From contig JAQXFA010000125.1 of assembly GCA_029250565.1 (NCBI GenBank), positions 1-6,335 on the forward strand: a stretch of DNA of 6,335 nt, in the 5' to 3' direction. Origin of the DNA: Candidatus Thalassarchaeaceae archaeon (lineage in GTDB: Archaea > Thermoplasmatota > Poseidoniia > Poseidoniales > Thalassarchaeaceae). Both the position numbers and the translations under genes were made by a program. The notes beneath the pieces were generated by a model, which saw only the letters and a program-made list of their open reading frames with translations, did not search any database and was not told the DNA's origin. Below are positions 5,356-6,335 of the stretch, in pieces (the stretch's first letter is position 1; each line of letters opens with the position of its first letter).

Positions 5356-6335
5356 TCAGTTATCTCGAAGTCGGTCTACCAAATTCTGCTTGTTACCACT
5401 CTTTGAGAGTCCCTTTTGTTCTAGCAAATACTTCAATTCTGCAACTGTGAGTGATTCAAAATCATCTGTTGGTGGCTCATCATCGCTTACAACTAGTTCA
5501 GCATCCATTACTGATTGATTGAGATTAGGTGAACCCCTAGATAATTCACTACTAACGCTGTGCATTCTCCAGCCAAGAACTGCGGCTAGGAGCATCACAA
5601 GTACTGCCAAACCAAGTGCATACATGACAACACCTCCGCTAGATGATTCCATTCCAAGACCAGACCCCTCAACTGTGACAAGAACAGGGAGAGAAACCAT
5701 CTCTCCTGAAACTACACGGATTTCAACGGTTTGATTGCCTTTACTGAGGCCATCTAAATTCAGCACTACAGTCCAATTAAACGATTCACCAGCTGATAAG
5801 TTTTCGGCAATTTCGTAAGTTGCTTCACTCCATTCACCATCACCTATTCGGAATTCTACACGTTCCACAACACCTTGCTGAGCCCATGAATGGCCAACGA
5901 TGGTCCCTGTTGATCCAGTCACATTGTAATCAAGAAGGTGATTTTGCAAATATGGGTCTATGCTAGCAGATTGTTCGGTTTGGTTCAAATGTTGAGCCAT
6001 TTTTACTGCTTCGTAAGCATCAACCATCCCATATCCGAAATCTCGATTCCAGTATGGGTCAACATCTGGTGCGGATGCTGGCCCTCTGCGTTCTGCAGTC
6101 TGCTTGAGGACTTCTTTGATTTGTAGAGGATTAAGGTTAGGATTGGCTTCAATCACTAGAGCGATGACACCGGTCACAGAGGGAGTGGCGTAGGATGTCC
6201 CTGAACCTCGACCTGTGTAGGTATTTTCACTGGCGTCACTAAGGTAGTTGCTGCAACCACCACTCGTAACACATCCTTCGGCCTGAATAATATTTGTCCC
6301 AGGTGCTGAAACCTCTGGAATCAACTCGTTGATTG
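5356..6335 (-). CDS. Subtilisin-like (S8) protease, C-terminal part, with TM and SAP motif
   Basis: The frame is open at the right window edge, so the N-terminus (signal peptide, propeptide, catalytic Asp and His) lies outside. Numbering from the TTG codon at 6324, which is not the real start: VSAPGTNI (5-12) is the conserved S8 strand. GTSYATPSVTG (42-52) is the catalytic-serine block, with S44 as nucleophile (codon 6193-6195). NPNLNPLQIKEVLKQTA (61-77) and GYGMVDAYEAV (97-107) complete the catalytic domain. C18 and C24 may form a disulfide. Residues 125-220 are a beta-rich, probably Ig-like domain. Residues 231-253 are one TM helix (VVMYALGLAVLVMLLAAVLG), followed by a tail of about 65 residues. 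The last 35 match a SAP motif: LTVAELKYLLEQKGL, then GNKQNLVDRLRDN. The inferred topology is a protease outside the cell, anchored in the membrane, with the SAP motif inside. It lies 67 bases upstream of the aminotransferase on the same strand. Confidence 0.95.
   Translation of the reverse strand, partial: INELIPEVSAPGTNIIQAEGCVTSGGCSNYLSDASENTYTGRGSGTSYATPSVTGVIALVIEANPNLNPLQIKEVLKQTAERRGPASAPDVDPYWNRDFGYGMVDAYEAVKMAQHLNQTEQSASIDPYLQNHLLDYNVTGSTGTIVGHSWAQQGVVERVEFRIGDGEWSEATYEIAENLSAGESFNWTVVLNLDGLSKGNQTVEIRVVSGEMVSLPVLVTVEGSGLGMESSSGGVVMYALGLAVLVMLLAAVLGWRMHSVSSELSRGSPNLNQSVMDAELVVSDDEPPTDDFESLTVAELKYLLEQKGLSKSGNKQNLVDRLRDN

Overview
The window looks like archaeal chromosome, most likely from a marine planktonic euryarchaeon of the Marine Group II (Poseidoniales) type. 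This is inferred from style, not from a marker gene. The evidence is large secreted or membrane-anchored beta-rich proteins, a subtilisin-like protease ending in a TM segment plus a SAP motif, A/T-rich boxes about 27 to 30 bases upstream of start codons that lack a ribosome binding site (leaderless transcripts), and an AGGTGA ribosome binding site inside one operon. Base composition is moderate and slightly AT-rich. I see no rRNA, tRNA, insertion sequence, CRISPR array or phage gene.

Layout, left to right. (1) 1-2181, minus strand: a secreted multidomain surface protein with a signal peptide, whose 3' end lies outside the window. (2) 2182-2330: a divergent promoter region with a perfect 8-bp inverted repeat next to a TATA-like box. 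(3) 2331-3506, plus strand: an unrecognised six-TM membrane protein with a very acidic C-terminal tail and an uncertain start (an ATG in another frame at 2321 competes). (4) 3529-4104, minus strand, convergent with gene 3: a small membrane protein with a Cys pattern like a metal-binding site. It starts at TTG 8 bases after the stop of gene 5. (5) 4113-5288, minus strand: a complete PLP-dependent class I/II aminotransferase. (6) 5356-6335, minus strand: the C-terminal part of a subtilisin-family (S8) protease with an Ig-like region, one TM helix and a short cytoplasmic tail ending in a SAP motif. Its N-terminus lies outside the window.

How they work together. The aminotransferase and the small membrane protein look translationally coupled, because the ribosome binding site of the second overlaps the stop codon of the first. 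The protease lies upstream on the same strand, but the aminotransferase seems to have its own promoter in the 67-base gap. Gene 1 and the six-TM protein are divergent and may share control through the inverted repeat. Protease and surface protein fit a lifestyle of degrading extracellular protein, but nothing in the sequence links them directly.

I found no convincing new multi-gene system. The best leads are the protease-TM-SAP architecture, the divergent palindrome, and the start of the six-TM gene, where a +1 frame change at CCT-TGA-G would join an alternative N-terminus.
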